NCBI RefSeq assembly: GCF_006438845.1
Contig: NZ_RCZJ01000003.1
Coordinates: forward strand, 464,353-528,352
Source of the DNA: Variovorax ginsengisoli
Lineage (GTDB): Bacteria > Pseudomonadota > Gammaproteobacteria > Burkholderiales > Burkholderiaceae_C
Reading direction: 5' to 3'
Length of the DNA stretch: 64,000 bases
Shown: positions 36,520 to 46,016 of the stretch, piece after piece
Numbering within the stretch: position 1 is the first letter of the stretch
How the letters are laid out: every line of letters starts with the position of its first letter
Notes under the pieces: generated by a model
The model's input: the letters and a program-made list of their open reading frames with translations, nothing else
Database searches by the model: none
Told to the model about the DNA's origin: nothing
Made by a program: the position numbers and the translations under genes

Positions 36520-36616
36520 GGTGCCACCCAAAAAGGCACGCGACACGTGCCAGACGGGCACCAAGAATGCGAGCGATGCCGGACATCCCGTGCGATGTCC
36601 GCCCCACGGAGCCTTC

Positions 36617-37543
36617 ATGACCGCCACTGCCTCTTCTTCCGCCGCGCCTTCGGGCGTCTACGTGATCTGCCCCACGCCGTTCCAGGCCGACGGCACTCTC
36701 GACATCGCCAGCATCGGCACGCTGGTCGAATTCCAGGTGCGCGCCGGCGTCGCGGGCCTCGCCATCCTCGGCTTCCTTGGCGAAGCCCACAAGCTGTCGA
36801 GCGAAGAGCGCCGCACGGTCGTCGCGACCTTCGTGCGTTGCGCCGAAGGCCGGCTGCCCGTGTGGGTCGGCGTGCGCGCGCTCGGCCTGGCTGGCGCCAT
36901 CGAGCAGGCGCGCGAGGCGCAGGAACTCGGCGCCACCGCCGTCTTCGCGGCGCCGCTCGACGGTGCATCCGATGCGATGCAGTTCGAGTACTACGCGACG
37001 TTGGCCAAGTCGGCCGCCATCCCCGTGATCATTCATGACTTCCCCGATTCCTTCGGCACCGAGATTAAGGCCGAGGTGGTGGCCAAGCTGGGCCGCGAAG
37101 GCGGCGTCGGCATGATCAAGATGGAAGAGCCACCGGTCGGCCAGAAGATCACTCGCATCCGCGAACTGGCGGGCGACAGCATGCGCATCTTCGGCGGCCT
37201 GGGCGGCGTCTACCTGCTCGAAGAGCTGAAGCGCGGTGCCGTCGGCACCATGACAGGCTTCGCCTTCCCCGAAATCCTGGCAGCCATCTACGAGCGCTTC
37301 GCGGCGGGCGACGAAGCCGGCGCAGCCGCCGTGTACGACAAGTACTGCCCGCTCATCCGCTACGAGTTTCAACCCAAGATCGGCCTGGCCCTGCGCAAGT
37401 ACATCTACATGCGCCGCGGCGCCATCGCCTGCAACGCGATCCGTTCGCCAGGCATGCGCATCGACGACATCACCACGCGCGAGCTCGAAGCCGTGGTGCA
37501 GCGCGTCGGCCTCGCCGTCGATGCGCCGCCGCTCAAGTTCTGA
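36617..37543 (+). CDS. Dihydrodipicolinate synthase (DapA) family lyase/aldolase
   Basis: 308 residues. The (beta/alpha)8 aldolase fold is marked by GFLGEAHKLS (52-61, the GxxGE motif) and the Schiff-base Lys168 in GMIKMEEP. The catalytic Tyr of DapA (in YNxP) is replaced by His140 in HDFPDS, and the usual PYY motif is APLDG. It is therefore not a lysine-biosynthesis enzyme but a catabolic lyase, aldolase or dehydratase of the same superfamily acting through a Lys imine. It is the first gene of the operon. An operator-like palindrome lies 98 bases upstream. Confidence 0.87.
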   Translation: MTATASSSAAPSGVYVICPTPFQADGTLDIASIGTLVEFQVRAGVAGLAILGFLGEAHKLSSEERRTVVATFVRCAEGRLPVWVGVRALGLAGAIEQAREAQELGATAVFAAPLDGASDAMQFEYYATLAKSAAIPVIIHDFPDSFGTEIKAEVVAKLGREGGVGMIKMEEPPVGQKITRIRELAGDSMRIFGGLGGVYLLEELKRGAVGTMTGFAFPEILAAIYERFAAGDEAGAAAVYDKYCPLIRYEFQPKIGLALRKYIYMRRGAIACNAIRSPGMRIDDITTRELEAVVQRVGLAVDAPPLKF

Positions 37544-37583
37544 CCGCCTGCCACCTCCACCCTCCTTGATCGAGAGCGAAACC

Positions 37584-39197
37584 ATGAAGACCCAGCGACT
37601 TCCCTTCTTCGTTGCCTCCACCATCGCGATGTCCGTCGCGCTGTTGAGCGCGCCCGCTTCCGCCCAGAGCCGCGCAGAGACGATGCGCTTCGTCACCGGC
37701 GGCACCGTGAACACGCTCGACCCGACCATGCTCGGCACCACCCGCGAGGCCTTCACCGTCGGCATGAGCACGTACGACCGCCTCGTGTCCTTCGGCAGAA
37801 AAAAGCAGGGCGACAACTGGGTGTTCGATCTGGAAAGCATCCGCGGCGAACTGGCCGAGCGCTTCGTCATCGCACCCGACGGCCTGAAGATCACCTTCTA
37901 TCTGCGCAAGGACGCGAAGTTTCAGGACGGCACGCCTGTCACGGCCGACGACGTGAAGTGGTCGCTCGACCGCGCAGTGAGCGCCAAGTCGCTCGCCGCC
38001 GCGCAGTTGCTGACCGGCTCCATGACCAAGCCCGAGCAGTTCAAGGTGATCGACGCCAGCACCTTCGAAGTGACGCTGCCCAAGCCCGACCGCCTGGCGC
38101 TGTCGAACCTGGCCACCGTCTACCCGATCATCATCAACTCGAAGGTCGCCAAGTCGCACGCGACGGCCGAAGACCCTTGGGCGCAAACCTGGCTGAAGGA
38201 AAACACGGCCGGCAGCGGCGCCTACAGCGTCGAGGCCTTCAAGCCGGGCGAGCAGATCATCCTCAAGCGCAACGAAGCATGGACCCGCAGCGCCGACGGC
38301 AAGCCGGCGCATTTCAAACGCGTGATCGCGCAGACCATCCCTGAAGCCGCGACGCGCGCCAACCTGGTCGAGCGCGGCGATGCCGACCTGGCCATCGACC
38401 TGCAAGCCAACGACGCTGCCTCGCTCGCCACCAAGGGCAAGGTCAAGGTCATCTCGACGCCGCAGTACAACGCTGTCAGCTTCATCTCGTTCAACACGCA
38501 GATGAAGCCCTTCGACAACGTCAAGGTGCGCCAGGCGATCGCCTATGCGCTGCCTTACGACGACATGTTCAAGGCCGCACTGTTCGGCCGCGGCAAGCCG
38601 CTGTTCAATGCGACTTGGAAGGACGGTCCGCCAAGCGCCGAGTTCCCGATCCCGCAACCCGTCAAGCTCGACCTCGCAAAGGCCAAGCAGCTGCTGACCG
38701 AAGCTGGTTTCCCGAACGGCTTCGAAACGAGCTTCGCCTTCAACCTCGGCCAGGCCAACATCGCCGAACCGATGGCCGCGCTGATCAAGGAATCGCTGGC
38801 CAAGATCGGCGTCAAGGTCGACATCCAGAAGCTGCCCGACGCGCAGATGTCCACGCTCATCAACGAGAAGAAGGCGCCCTTCTTCACCGAGAACATCGTG
38901 GCCTGGCTGCCGTCCAACGACTACTTCTATCGCAACTTCTACACCGGCAACCAGCGCTGGAACTACAGCTCGCTGAACGATCCGAAGCTGGTCGAGATCG
39001 CCGAGAAGGCGCGCTTCGAGACCGACCCCGCCAAGTACGCGGCCTACGCCAAGCAGCTCAACGCGATGGCCTTCGACCTGATGGCGCAGATCCCCATCTG
39101 GCAGGCCAGCCAGGACGCGGTGATGGTCCCGTCGCTCGACGGCTACGTCTACCAGTTCCACCGCCAAGTGGACTTCCGCGACGTGAGCCGCAAGTAA
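37584..39197 (+). CDS. ABC transporter substrate-binding protein, family 5 (dipeptide type)
   Basis: 537 residues. Signal peptide 1-28 ends in ASAQS. The family 5 extracellular domain follows (GGTVNTLDPTMLGTTREAF, FYLRKDAKFQDGTPVTADDVKWSLDRA, VRQAIAYALPYDDM). Such proteins capture peptides, nickel chelates, oligosaccharides or other bulky hydrophilic solutes in the periplasm and deliver them to the permeases encoded next. The context suggests an N-carbamoyl or cyclic ureide substrate. No lipobox is seen, so the protein is soluble. Confidence 0.93.
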   Translation: MKTQRLPFFVASTIAMSVALLSAPASAQSRAETMRFVTGGTVNTLDPTMLGTTREAFTVGMSTYDRLVSFGRKKQGDNWVFDLESIRGELAERFVIAPDGLKITFYLRKDAKFQDGTPVTADDVKWSLDRAVSAKSLAAAQLLTGSMTKPEQFKVIDASTFEVTLPKPDRLALSNLATVYPIIINSKVAKSHATAEDPWAQTWLKENTAGSGAYSVEAFKPGEQIILKRNEAWTRSADGKPAHFKRVIAQTIPEAATRANLVERGDADLAIDLQANDAASLATKGKVKVISTPQYNAVSFISFNTQMKPFDNVKVRQAIAYALPYDDMFKAALFGRGKPLFNATWKDGPPSAEFPIPQPVKLDLAKAKQLLTEAGFPNGFETSFAFNLGQANIAEPMAALIKESLAKIGVKVDIQKLPDAQMSTLINEKKAPFFTENIVAWLPSNDYFYRNFYTGNQRWNYSSLNDPKLVEIAEKARFETDPAKYAAYAKQLNAMAFDLMAQIPIWQASQDAVMVPSLDGYVYQFHRQVDFRDVSRK

Positions 39198-39198
39198 C

Positions 39199-40230
39199 GT
39201 GAGCCTGCTCGCCACCACCTTGCGCCGCACCGGCCGGCGCTTCGTCTCTTCGCTGCCGGCGCTGTTCGGCGTGCTCGTCTTCACCTTCCTGTTGATGCGC
39301 GTGCTGCCCGGCGACCCGGCGGTGTTCTTCGCCTCGGGGGCCAACTCGGGCAAGGAAGAGATCGAGATGGTGCGCAAGCAGATGGGGCTCGACAAACCCG
39401 TGCCCGAGCAGCTCTTTCTCTACCTGAAGGACGTCGGCACCGGCAAGCTCGGCCGGTCGCTCACCACCGGACAGCCGGTGGTGGCGGACATCCGCCAGCG
39501 TTTGCCCGCGTCGCTCGAACTCACCTTCACCGCCCTGCTCATCGCGCTGGTCAGCGCGGTGCCGCTGGGCATCCTGGCCGCGCTGCGCGCCGGTTCCTTC
39601 ATCGACCACGCGGTGCGAATGTTCTGCGTGGTCGGCGTGTGCGTGCCCACCTTCGTGTCCGGCCTGCTGCTGGTCTACGTCTTCTATTACATGTTCGGAA
39701 TCGCGCCCGATCCGACCGGGCGCCTCGATGTCTTCACCAGCGCCGCGCCGCGCGTCACGGGCTTCCTGCTGATCGACTTCCTGATCGCCGGCGACATGGC
39801 CGGCTGGTGGGCTGCGGCCAAGCAACTCGTGTTGCCCGCACTGACGATGGCACTCTTCGTGCTCGCGCCCATCGCCCGCATCACGCGCGCCTCGATGCTG
39901 GCGGCGCTGGGCAGCGACTTCGTGCGCACCGCGCGTTCCATCGGCCTGCCGGCCTGGCGCATCGTCGTCACCTACGCGCTGCGCAATGCGGTGCTGCCGG
40001 TGCTGACGATCCTGGGCATCGTGTTCTCCACCATGCTGGGCGCCAACGTGCTGGTCGAGAAGGTGTTCTCTTGGCCGGGCGTGGCGTCGTATGCGCTCGA
40101 TGCGCTGCTGGCATCGGACTACGCGCCGGTACAGGGCTTCGTGCTGCTGATGGCCTCGATCTTCGTGATGGTCAACCTGACGGTCGACATCCTCTACAGC
40201 ATCTCCGATCCCCGGATCTCGATCGAATGA
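39199..40230 (+). CDS. ABC transporter permease (DppB type)
   Basis: 343 residues from GTG 39199, one base after the preceding stop. It has six membrane helices. The start (FVSSLPALFGVLVFTFLLMRVLPGDPA) and the EAA loop region (ARSIGLPAWRIVVTYALRNAVLPVLTILG) are those of DppB/OppB. It forms the channel with the DppC-type partner whose ATG overlaps its stop. A somewhat long periplasmic loop lies around residues 160-195. Confidence 0.93.
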   Translation: MSLLATTLRRTGRRFVSSLPALFGVLVFTFLLMRVLPGDPAVFFASGANSGKEEIEMVRKQMGLDKPVPEQLFLYLKDVGTGKLGRSLTTGQPVVADIRQRLPASLELTFTALLIALVSAVPLGILAALRAGSFIDHAVRMFCVVGVCVPTFVSGLLLVYVFYYMFGIAPDPTGRLDVFTSAAPRVTGFLLIDFLIAGDMAGWWAAAKQLVLPALTMALFVLAPIARITRASMLAALGSDFVRTARSIGLPAWRIVVTYALRNAVLPVLTILGIVFSTMLGANVLVEKVFSWPGVASYALDALLASDYAPVQGFVLLMASIFVMVNLTVDILYSISDPRISIE

Positions 40231-41084
40231 GCACCGCTACTTCCGGTACCTTGAACCATGTCGCGTGGGTGCTGCGCGGCAATCCTCTGACGGCGGTCGC
40301 CGCGGTCGGCGTCGCCCTCCTGTGCGTGCTGGCGGCGATCGGGCCGTGGATCGTGCCCTACGACCCGATCGCGTCGAACGTTGCCATCGCGCTGCAGGCG
40401 CCGAGCGCGGCGCACTGGGCCGGCACCGACCAACTGGGCCGCGACGTGTTCAGCCGCACGGTCGTCGCGGCGCGGCTCGACCTGATGATCGCGGCCTCGG
40501 CCGTGAGCCTGTCGTTCGTCGTCGGCGCTGTCATCGGCAGCATCTGCGGCTACGTCGGCGGCCGGCTCGACCGCATCGTCGGCCGCTTCGTCGACGTGCT
40601 GATGGCTTTCCCGCTCTTCGTGCTGGCGATGGCGATGGTGGCGGCGCTGGGCAATCGGATCGAAAACATCGTGATCGCCACCGCCTTCATCAACCTGCCC
40701 TTCTACATCCGCTTCGCGCGGGCCGAAGTGAACGTGCGGCGCAATGCGGGCTGGGTCGAATCGGCACGCGCCTGCGGCGACTCGCACCTGTCGGTGATCC
40801 TGCGTTTCCTGCTGCCGAACATCCTGCCGGCGATGGCGGTGCAGATCTCGCTGAACCTGGGCTGGGCGGTGCTGAACGCGGCCGGCCTGTCCTTCATCGG
40901 CCTCGGTGTTCAACAGCCGACGCCCGAGTGGGGAATCATGGTCGCCGAAGGGGCACGCTTCATCTCCACCGGCAACTGGTGGCTGGTGGCCTGCCCCGGC
41001 TTCGCGCTGATGGTCGCCGTGCTCTTCTTCAACCTGCTGGGTGACGGCCTGCGCGACATCCTGGACCCGAGGATGCGGACATGA
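40227..41084 (+). CDS. ABC transporter permease (DppC type)
   Basis: 285 residues. ATG 40227 overlaps the stop of the first permease (ATGA). The N-terminal domain has PWIVPYDPIASNVAIALQAPSAAHWAGTDQLGRDVFSR, the DppC hallmark. The EAA loop is ESARACGDSHLSVILRFLLPNILPAM. It pairs with the DppB-type subunit and the fused ATPase. It ends [24 protein letters not shown], as usual. Confidence 0.93.
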   Translation: MSTATSGTLNHVAWVLRGNPLTAVAAVGVALLCVLAAIGPWIVPYDPIASNVAIALQAPSAAHWAGTDQLGRDVFSRTVVAARLDLMIAASAVSLSFVVGAVIGSICGYVGGRLDRIVGRFVDVLMAFPLFVLAMAMVAALGNRIENIVIATAFINLPFYIRFARAEVNVRRNAGWVESARACGDSHLSVILRFLLPNILPAMAVQISLNLGWAVLNAAGLSFIGLGVQQPTPEWGIMVAEGARFISTGNWWLVACPGFALMVAVLFFNLLGDGLRDILDPRMRT

Positions 41085-42781
41085 GCGCACAACCAAGGAC
41101 CGCCGAGCGTCTGCTCGACATCGAGGATTTGCGCGTCAGCTTCTCCACGCGACGCGGCATGGTCGAGGCGGTGCGCGGCGTGAGCCTGTCGCTCGACGTG
41201 GGCCAGACGCTGGGCATCGTCGGCGAGAGCGGCTCGGGCAAGTCGGTCACCGCATTCGCCGTGACGCACCTGCTCGAAGCGGCCGGGCGCATCGTCGGCG
41301 GCAAGATCCGCTACCGCGGCCAGGACATCACGCACGCGACCTGGAAGACGCTGCGCTCGACGCACGGCGCGGCGATCTCGATGATCTTCCAGAACCCGCG
41401 CGCGGCGCTGAACCCGATCCGCACCGTCGGCCTGCAGATCGCGGATGCATTGAAGGTCCACACAAATCTCACGCCGACCGAAGCACGTGCTCGTGCGCTC
41501 GACCTGCTCAAGGACGTGCTGATCCGCGAGCCCGAAAAGCGGCTCGACGCCTACCCGCACGAGCTGTCGGGCGGCATGTGCCAGCGCATCATGATCGCGA
41601 TGGCGATCGCGAGCGAGCCCTCGCTGCTGATCGCCGACGAGCCGACGACCGGCCTCGATGTGACCACGCAGAAGACCGTCATGGACCTGCTGGCCGCCAT
41701 CACCGTCAAGCGCGGTATGGCGACCATCCTCATCACGCACGACCTCGGTCTGGCCGCTAAATACTGCAGCCGCGTGGTGGTGATGGAGCGCGGCCAGGTG
41801 GTAGAAGACGCGCCGCCGCTGCAGCTGTTCAGCGCACCGGCGCACCCGTACACGAAGCGACTGGTCGCCGCATCGCCGACGCTGACCTCGACCATTGCAG
41901 ATCTGGTGGTTGACGGGGGCGACGAGGCGCCAAGCTCGGTCGTCGCAACACCCAAGGCCGCATTGCCGCCCGGCACGCCATTGCTGCTCGAAGTGCAGAA
42001 GCTGTCGAAGCACTACCCCGGCGGCATCACCGCGGTGAACAACGTGTCTTTCCGGCTGGCGCGTGGCGAAAGCCTCGGCCTGGTCGGCGAATCGGGCTCG
42101 GGCAAGAGCACCATCTCGCGCATGCTGTGCCGGTTGATCGACAGCAGCGACGGCGATATCCTGTTCGACGGCGGCAGCATCGGCGACATCAAGGCCAACG
42201 ACTTTCACAAGTCCGCCCTGCGCAAGGACATCCAGATCGTCTTCCAGGACCCGCACGACAGCCTGAACCCGCGCTTCAGCGCCTTCGACTGCATCGCGCA
42301 TCCGCTGCGCCGGCTCGAAGGCATGTCGTCGGGCGCGGCGCTGACGAAGGCCGTGAACGATTGCGCGCTGCGCGTTGGACTGCCGCTCGAACTGCTGGAG
42401 CGCTTTCCGCACCAGCTCTCGGGCGGGCAGAAGGCGCGCATCGGCATTGCACGCGCCATTGCCTGCAAGCCGCGCCTGTTGGTGCTCGACGAGCCGACCG
42501 CGGCGCTCGACGTGTCGGTGCAGGCCGTGATCCTGCAACTGCTCGACCGTCTGCGCCGCGAGGAAGACCTGGCCTTCCTGTTCGTGAGCCATGACCTGAA
42601 CGTCGTGCGCATGATGTGCGAGCGGACCATCGTGCTGCGCAACGGCGAGGTGGTCGAAGAAGGCCTGAGCGCGGACCTCTTTCGCGCGCCGAAGTCCGAG
42701 TACACGCAGGCACTGCTGGCCGCGATTCCGCATTTCGAGCCGCATGCGCCGCGACCGGTCTTCGAGGCGGTACCCGCATGA
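41081..42781 (+). CDS. Fused dipeptide-type ABC ATPase (DppD-DppF in one chain)
   Basis: 566 residues with two complete ATPase domains. The first has [10 protein letters not shown] near residue 48, LSGGMCQR and [15 protein letters not shown]. The second has [12 protein letters not shown] near 334, LSGGQKAR and [15 protein letters not shown]. Both have the C-terminal oligopeptide-transporter extension region ([25 protein letters not shown]). A single fused chain replaces the usual two subunits, as in GsiA/YejF-type importers. ATGA overlaps exist on both sides. Confidence 0.94.
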   Translation: MSAQPRTAERLLDIEDLRVSFSTRRGMVEAVRGVSLSLDVGQTLGIVGESGSGKSVTAFAVTHLLEAAGRIVGGKIRYRGQDITHATWKTLRSTHGAAISMIFQNPRAALNPIRTVGLQIADALKVHTNLTPTEARARALDLLKDVLIREPEKRLDAYPHELSGGMCQRIMIAMAIASEPSLLIADEPTTGLDVTTQKTVMDLLAAITVKRGMATILITHDLGLAAKYCSRVVVMERGQVVEDAPPLQLFSAPAHPYTKRLVAASPTLTSTIADLVVDGGDEAPSSVVATPKAALPPGTPLLLEVQKLSKHYPGGITAVNNVSFRLARGESLGLVGESGSGKSTISRMLCRLIDSSDGDILFDGGSIGDIKANDFHKSALRKDIQIVFQDPHDSLNPRFSAFDCIAHPLRRLEGMSSGAALTKAVNDCALRVGLPLELLERFPHQLSGGQKARIGIARAIACKPRLLVLDEPTAALDVSVQAVILQLLDRLRREEDLAFLFVSHDLNVVRMMCERTIVLRNGEVVEEGLSADLFRAPKSEYTQALLAAIPHFEPHAPRPVFEAVPA

Positions 42782-43770
42782 AGAAGACGCTGGTCTTCGG
42801 CGGCGCGGGCTTCGTCGGGCTGAACATCGCCGAGCGATTGCTGACCGATGGTGAGGCCGTGGTGCTGTTCGATCGGTTGCCGCTGCCAGAAGCGGCCATC
42901 AAAGCCTTTGCCGCGCTGCCCGGCGCGCTCGAAGTCGTGCAGGGCGACGTCACCGACATCGACGCCATCTCGCGCGCCATGACGCGCGACATCGACACCG
43001 TAGTCCTAGGCTCGGCCGTCACGGCGGACGCGGCACGCGAGACGCGCGACCCCGAGACCATCCTGCAGGTCAACCTGATGGCGCTCACGCCGATCCTGCG
43101 TGCCGCGCGCGATGCCGGTGTGCGCCGCGTCATCAACCTGAGCTCGGCCGCGGCCTATGGCCAAGCCGCCGTGGGCGTGGCCAGGGTCGACGAAGACACG
43201 CCGCCGCAGCCGACCGGGCTCTACGGCATCACCAAGCTCACCTCCGAGATGATCGGCGGGCGCCTGGCCGACCTGTGGTCGATGGATTTCGTCAGCCTGC
43301 GCTTGAGCGGCGTGTTCGGTCCGTGGGAGCGCGCCACCGGCGTGCGCGACACGACCAGCCCGCAGTTCCAGATCACCGAGGCCGCACGCCGTGGCACGCC
43401 CGCCCTGTTGGCGCGGCCCGGCCTGCGCGACTGGGTGTACGCGCCCGACGTGGCGCGGGCCGTGCATTGGGTGGCACGGGCAAGCGCGCTGAAGCACCGC
43501 ATCTACAACGTGTCGGCGCCCGAAAGCTGGTCGGCTCTGGCCTGGGGCGAGCAATTGGCTGCGCTTCGACCGGGTTTCGAATGCCGGCTGGTCAACAAAG
43601 GCGAAGCGCCGACCATCGACCTGCACGCGCCGGTGGACCGCGCGCCGCTGTCGGTGGCACGGCTGCAAGCCGAACTCGGCTGGCAGGCCGGCTTCGGCAT
43701 GGCCGCCTCGGCCTGGCACCTCGACGCCTGGTGCCGGCGCAACGAATCACCCGCAAAGGAATCCCCGTGA
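42778..43770 (+). CDS. NAD-dependent epimerase/dehydratase family protein
   Basis: 330 residues. Extended SDR with the Rossmann motif FGGAGFVGLNIAE, acidic residue VVLFDR (NAD preference), NLSSAAAYG (Ser) and YGITK (Tyr and Lys). It resembles nucleotide-sugar epimerases and hydroxy-compound dehydrogenases of catabolic operons. No sugar pathway surrounds it, so it may reduce or oxidise a hydroxyl group of the imported compound. Start and end overlap neighbours by four bases. Confidence 0.88.
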   Translation: MKKTLVFGGAGFVGLNIAERLLTDGEAVVLFDRLPLPEAAIKAFAALPGALEVVQGDVTDIDAISRAMTRDIDTVVLGSAVTADAARETRDPETILQVNLMALTPILRAARDAGVRRVINLSSAAAYGQAAVGVARVDEDTPPQPTGLYGITKLTSEMIGGRLADLWSMDFVSLRLSGVFGPWERATGVRDTTSPQFQITEAARRGTPALLARPGLRDWVYAPDVARAVHWVARASALKHRIYNVSAPESWSALAWGEQLAALRPGFECRLVNKGEAPTIDLHAPVDRAPLSVARLQAELGWQAGFGMAASAWHLDAWCRRNESPAKESP

Positions 43771-44528
43771 GATTGAAAGAAAAGGTCGCCATCGTCACCG
43801 GTGGCGGATCGGGCATCGGGCAGGCATCGGCCCTGCTCTTCTCGCGCGAAGGTGCACGCGTGGCGATCGTCGACCGCGAACTGGCGGTGGCGGAAGAAAC
43901 CGCTTCGAAGATCAAGGCAGAGGGCGGCGACGCGCTGGCCTTCGGCGCCGACGTGGGGGCACCCGGCACGGCCGAAGCCAACGCAGCGGCCGTGCTCGCG
44001 CAGTGGGGCCGCATCGACGTCCTGATCTGCGCGGCGGGCTTTTCCTGCGGCGGCACCGTGCTCACGACCGCGCCGGCCGACTGGGACGCGGTGTTCCGCA
44101 CCAACGTCGGCGGCACCTGGCTGTGGGCACGCGCGGTTGTGCCGGCCATGCAGCGCCAGGGCGGCGGGTCGATCATCACCTTCGCGTCGCAACTGGCGCT
44201 GGCCGGCGGGCGAGGCAACAGCGCCTACATCGCGGCCAAGGGCGCGATCATGAGCCTCACGCGCACCATGGCGCTGGACTTCGCCGCCGACGGCATCCGC
44301 GTCAACGCGATCGCGCCGGGGGCCATCGACACGCCGATGCTGGCGCGCGGCTTCGGCCGGCAGGCCGACCCGGAGGCCGCACGCGAAGCCTCGCGCAAAC
44401 GCCATGCGCTCGGCCGCTTCGGCCGCGCGGAAGACATCGCGGCATCGGCGTTGCATCTGGCGAGCGACGCATCGGCCTTCACCACCGGCACCACGATGGT
44501 GGTCGACGGCGGCTGGCTCGCGGCTTGA
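43767..44528 (+). CDS. SDR family oxidoreductase (FabG-like)
   Basis: 253 residues from GTG 43767, overlapping the epimerase stop. It is a classical short-chain dehydrogenase: TGGGSGIG (NAD(P) site), NVGG, the catalytic Ser in FASQLALAGG, and Tyr and Lys in AYIAAKGAI, ending GTTMVVDGGWLAA. All tetrad residues look intact, in contrast to the second SDR of the operon. The substrate is unknown. An Asp at the end of the second strand (VDRE) favours NAD(H). Confidence 0.9.
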   Translation: MRLKEKVAIVTGGGSGIGQASALLFSREGARVAIVDRELAVAEETASKIKAEGGDALAFGADVGAPGTAEANAAAVLAQWGRIDVLICAAGFSCGGTVLTTAPADWDAVFRTNVGGTWLWARAVVPAMQRQGGGSIITFASQLALAGGRGNSAYIAAKGAIMSLTRTMALDFAADGIRVNAIAPGAIDTPMLARGFGRQADPEAAREASRKRHALGRFGRAEDIAASALHLASDASAFTTGTTMVVDGGWLAA

Positions 44529-44544
44529 CGCGGAGCGGCACCTG

Positions 44545-46014
44545 ATGAGCGATCACGGACCGCAGCGCCTGGCCGCTCTCGAAGCCCGCGTCGCACGCGA
44601 GCTGTTCAGCATCGCGCACCCGCACCAGCCCTGGCTCACGCCACGAACCGGGCCCGACGGGCAGCCGGCGCTCGACGTGCTGATCGTCGGTGCCGGCCAG
44701 TCGGGCAGCGCCACGGCCTTCGGCCTGCTGCGCTCGAAGGTCGACAACATCCTCGCCATCGACGCGGCACCGCTCGCCAGCGAAGGCCCTTGGAACACCT
44801 ACGCGCGCATGCACACGCTGCGCAGCCCGAAGGACTACACCGGCCCCGACCTCGACATCCCGAGCCTGACCTGCCGCGCCTGGTACGAAGCGCGCTTCGG
44901 CGAGGCCGCGTGGGACGCGCTCGACATGCTGCCCAAGAGCCTGTGGGCCGAATACCTGCTGTGGGTGCGCCGCGTGACGAAGGTACCGGTGCAGAACGAC
45001 ACGCGGCTGTTGCGCATCGCACCGGCCGAAGGCAGCGACCTGCTCGCGGCCGAAGTGGAATCGGGCGGCCAGCGCCGCACGCTGTACGCCCGCAAGATCG
45101 TGCTGGCGACGGGCCAGGAAGGCGTCGGCCGCTGGGCCGTTCCGTCGACGCTCGAGGGCCTGCCCGCGGACCGCTGCGTGAATTCGTCGCAGCCCTTCGA
45201 TTTCGACCGCGCGCGCGGCAAGACGGTGGTCGTCATCGGGGCCGGCGCATCGGCCTTCGACAACGCGGCGACTGCGCTCGAAGCCGGCGCAGCCCAAGTT
45301 CACCTGCTGTGCAGGCGGATCGAACCGCAGGTCGTGCAGCCCTACCGCTGGCTCACTTTCCGCGGGTTCCTGCGGCACCTGTCGGACCTCGACGACGTCT
45401 GGCGCTGGCGCTTCATGCGGCACATCCTGGGCCTGCGCGAAGGCTTTCCGCAGCCGACCTACGACCGCTGCGCGACGCATGCCAACTTTCAACTGCACAC
45501 CGGCCGCAGCGTGACGGGCAGCCGCTTCGACGGCGCCGAGCGGCGCATCGAACTCGACACGAACCAAGGGCCGTTGCACGCCGACTTCGTGATCAGCGCG
45601 ACCGGCATCGATGTGAACTTCGCGGCACGCCCCGAGCTGGGCGACTTCGCACACAACATCGCGACCTGGGGCGACCGCTACGTGCCGCCTGCCGACGAGC
45701 AGGACGCGCGGCTGGCGGCTTTTCCCTACCTCGCCGACGACTATGCCTTCGTGGAACGAACACCTGGCGCGACGCCGTGGCTCCGCAACGTGCACCTGTT
45801 CGCCATCGGCTCGACGATGAGCTTCGGCGCGTCGGGCTCCTCGATCAATGCCCTGACGACCGCCATCCCAAAGCTGGTGTCGGGCATCACCCGCGGGCTG
45901 TTCCGCGACGACGTCGAGTCGCATTGGGCATCGCTGCGTGCCTACGACGTGCCGCAGGCCGTGATCCCTCTGCGCGCTGTGCCGGCCACCTCCAACAACC
46001 CCATTCAAGGATAG
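44545..46014 (+). CDS. FAD-dependent monooxygenase-like protein (NAD(P)-binding, CzcO/FMO type)
   Basis: 489 residues. It has two dinucleotide sites, GAGQSG (49-54, FAD) and GAGASA (232-237, NADPH), with LATG (about 187-190) between and SATGID near 350. This is the two-Rossmann layout of flavin monooxygenases and N-hydroxylases. The Baeyer-Villiger fingerprint FxGxxxHxxxW is not visible. In the operon it would oxygenate the imported compound or an intermediate before ring opening. The ATG (44545) is 16 bases after the SDR stop. Which bond it attacks cannot be told. Confidence 0.85.
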   Translation: MSDHGPQRLAALEARVARELFSIAHPHQPWLTPRTGPDGQPALDVLIVGAGQSGSATAFGLLRSKVDNILAIDAAPLASEGPWNTYARMHTLRSPKDYTGPDLDIPSLTCRAWYEARFGEAAWDALDMLPKSLWAEYLLWVRRVTKVPVQNDTRLLRIAPAEGSDLLAAEVESGGQRRTLYARKIVLATGQEGVGRWAVPSTLEGLPADRCVNSSQPFDFDRARGKTVVVIGAGASAFDNAATALEAGAAQVHLLCRRIEPQVVQPYRWLTFRGFLRHLSDLDDVWRWRFMRHILGLREGFPQPTYDRCATHANFQLHTGRSVTGSRFDGAERRIELDTNQGPLHADFVISATGIDVNFAARPELGDFAHNIATWGDRYVPPADEQDARLAAFPYLADDYAFVERTPGATPWLRNVHLFAIGSTMSFGASGSSINALTTAIPKLVSGITRGLFRDDVESHWASLRAYDVPQAVIPLRAVPATSNNPIQG

Positions 46015-46016
46015 AC

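Noticed and set aside
35423-37543. 706-codon frame apparently fusing a long N-terminal part to the DapA-like protein
   Set aside because: The first part is the shadow of the LysR gene in another frame. The DapA-like protein begins at ATG 36617.
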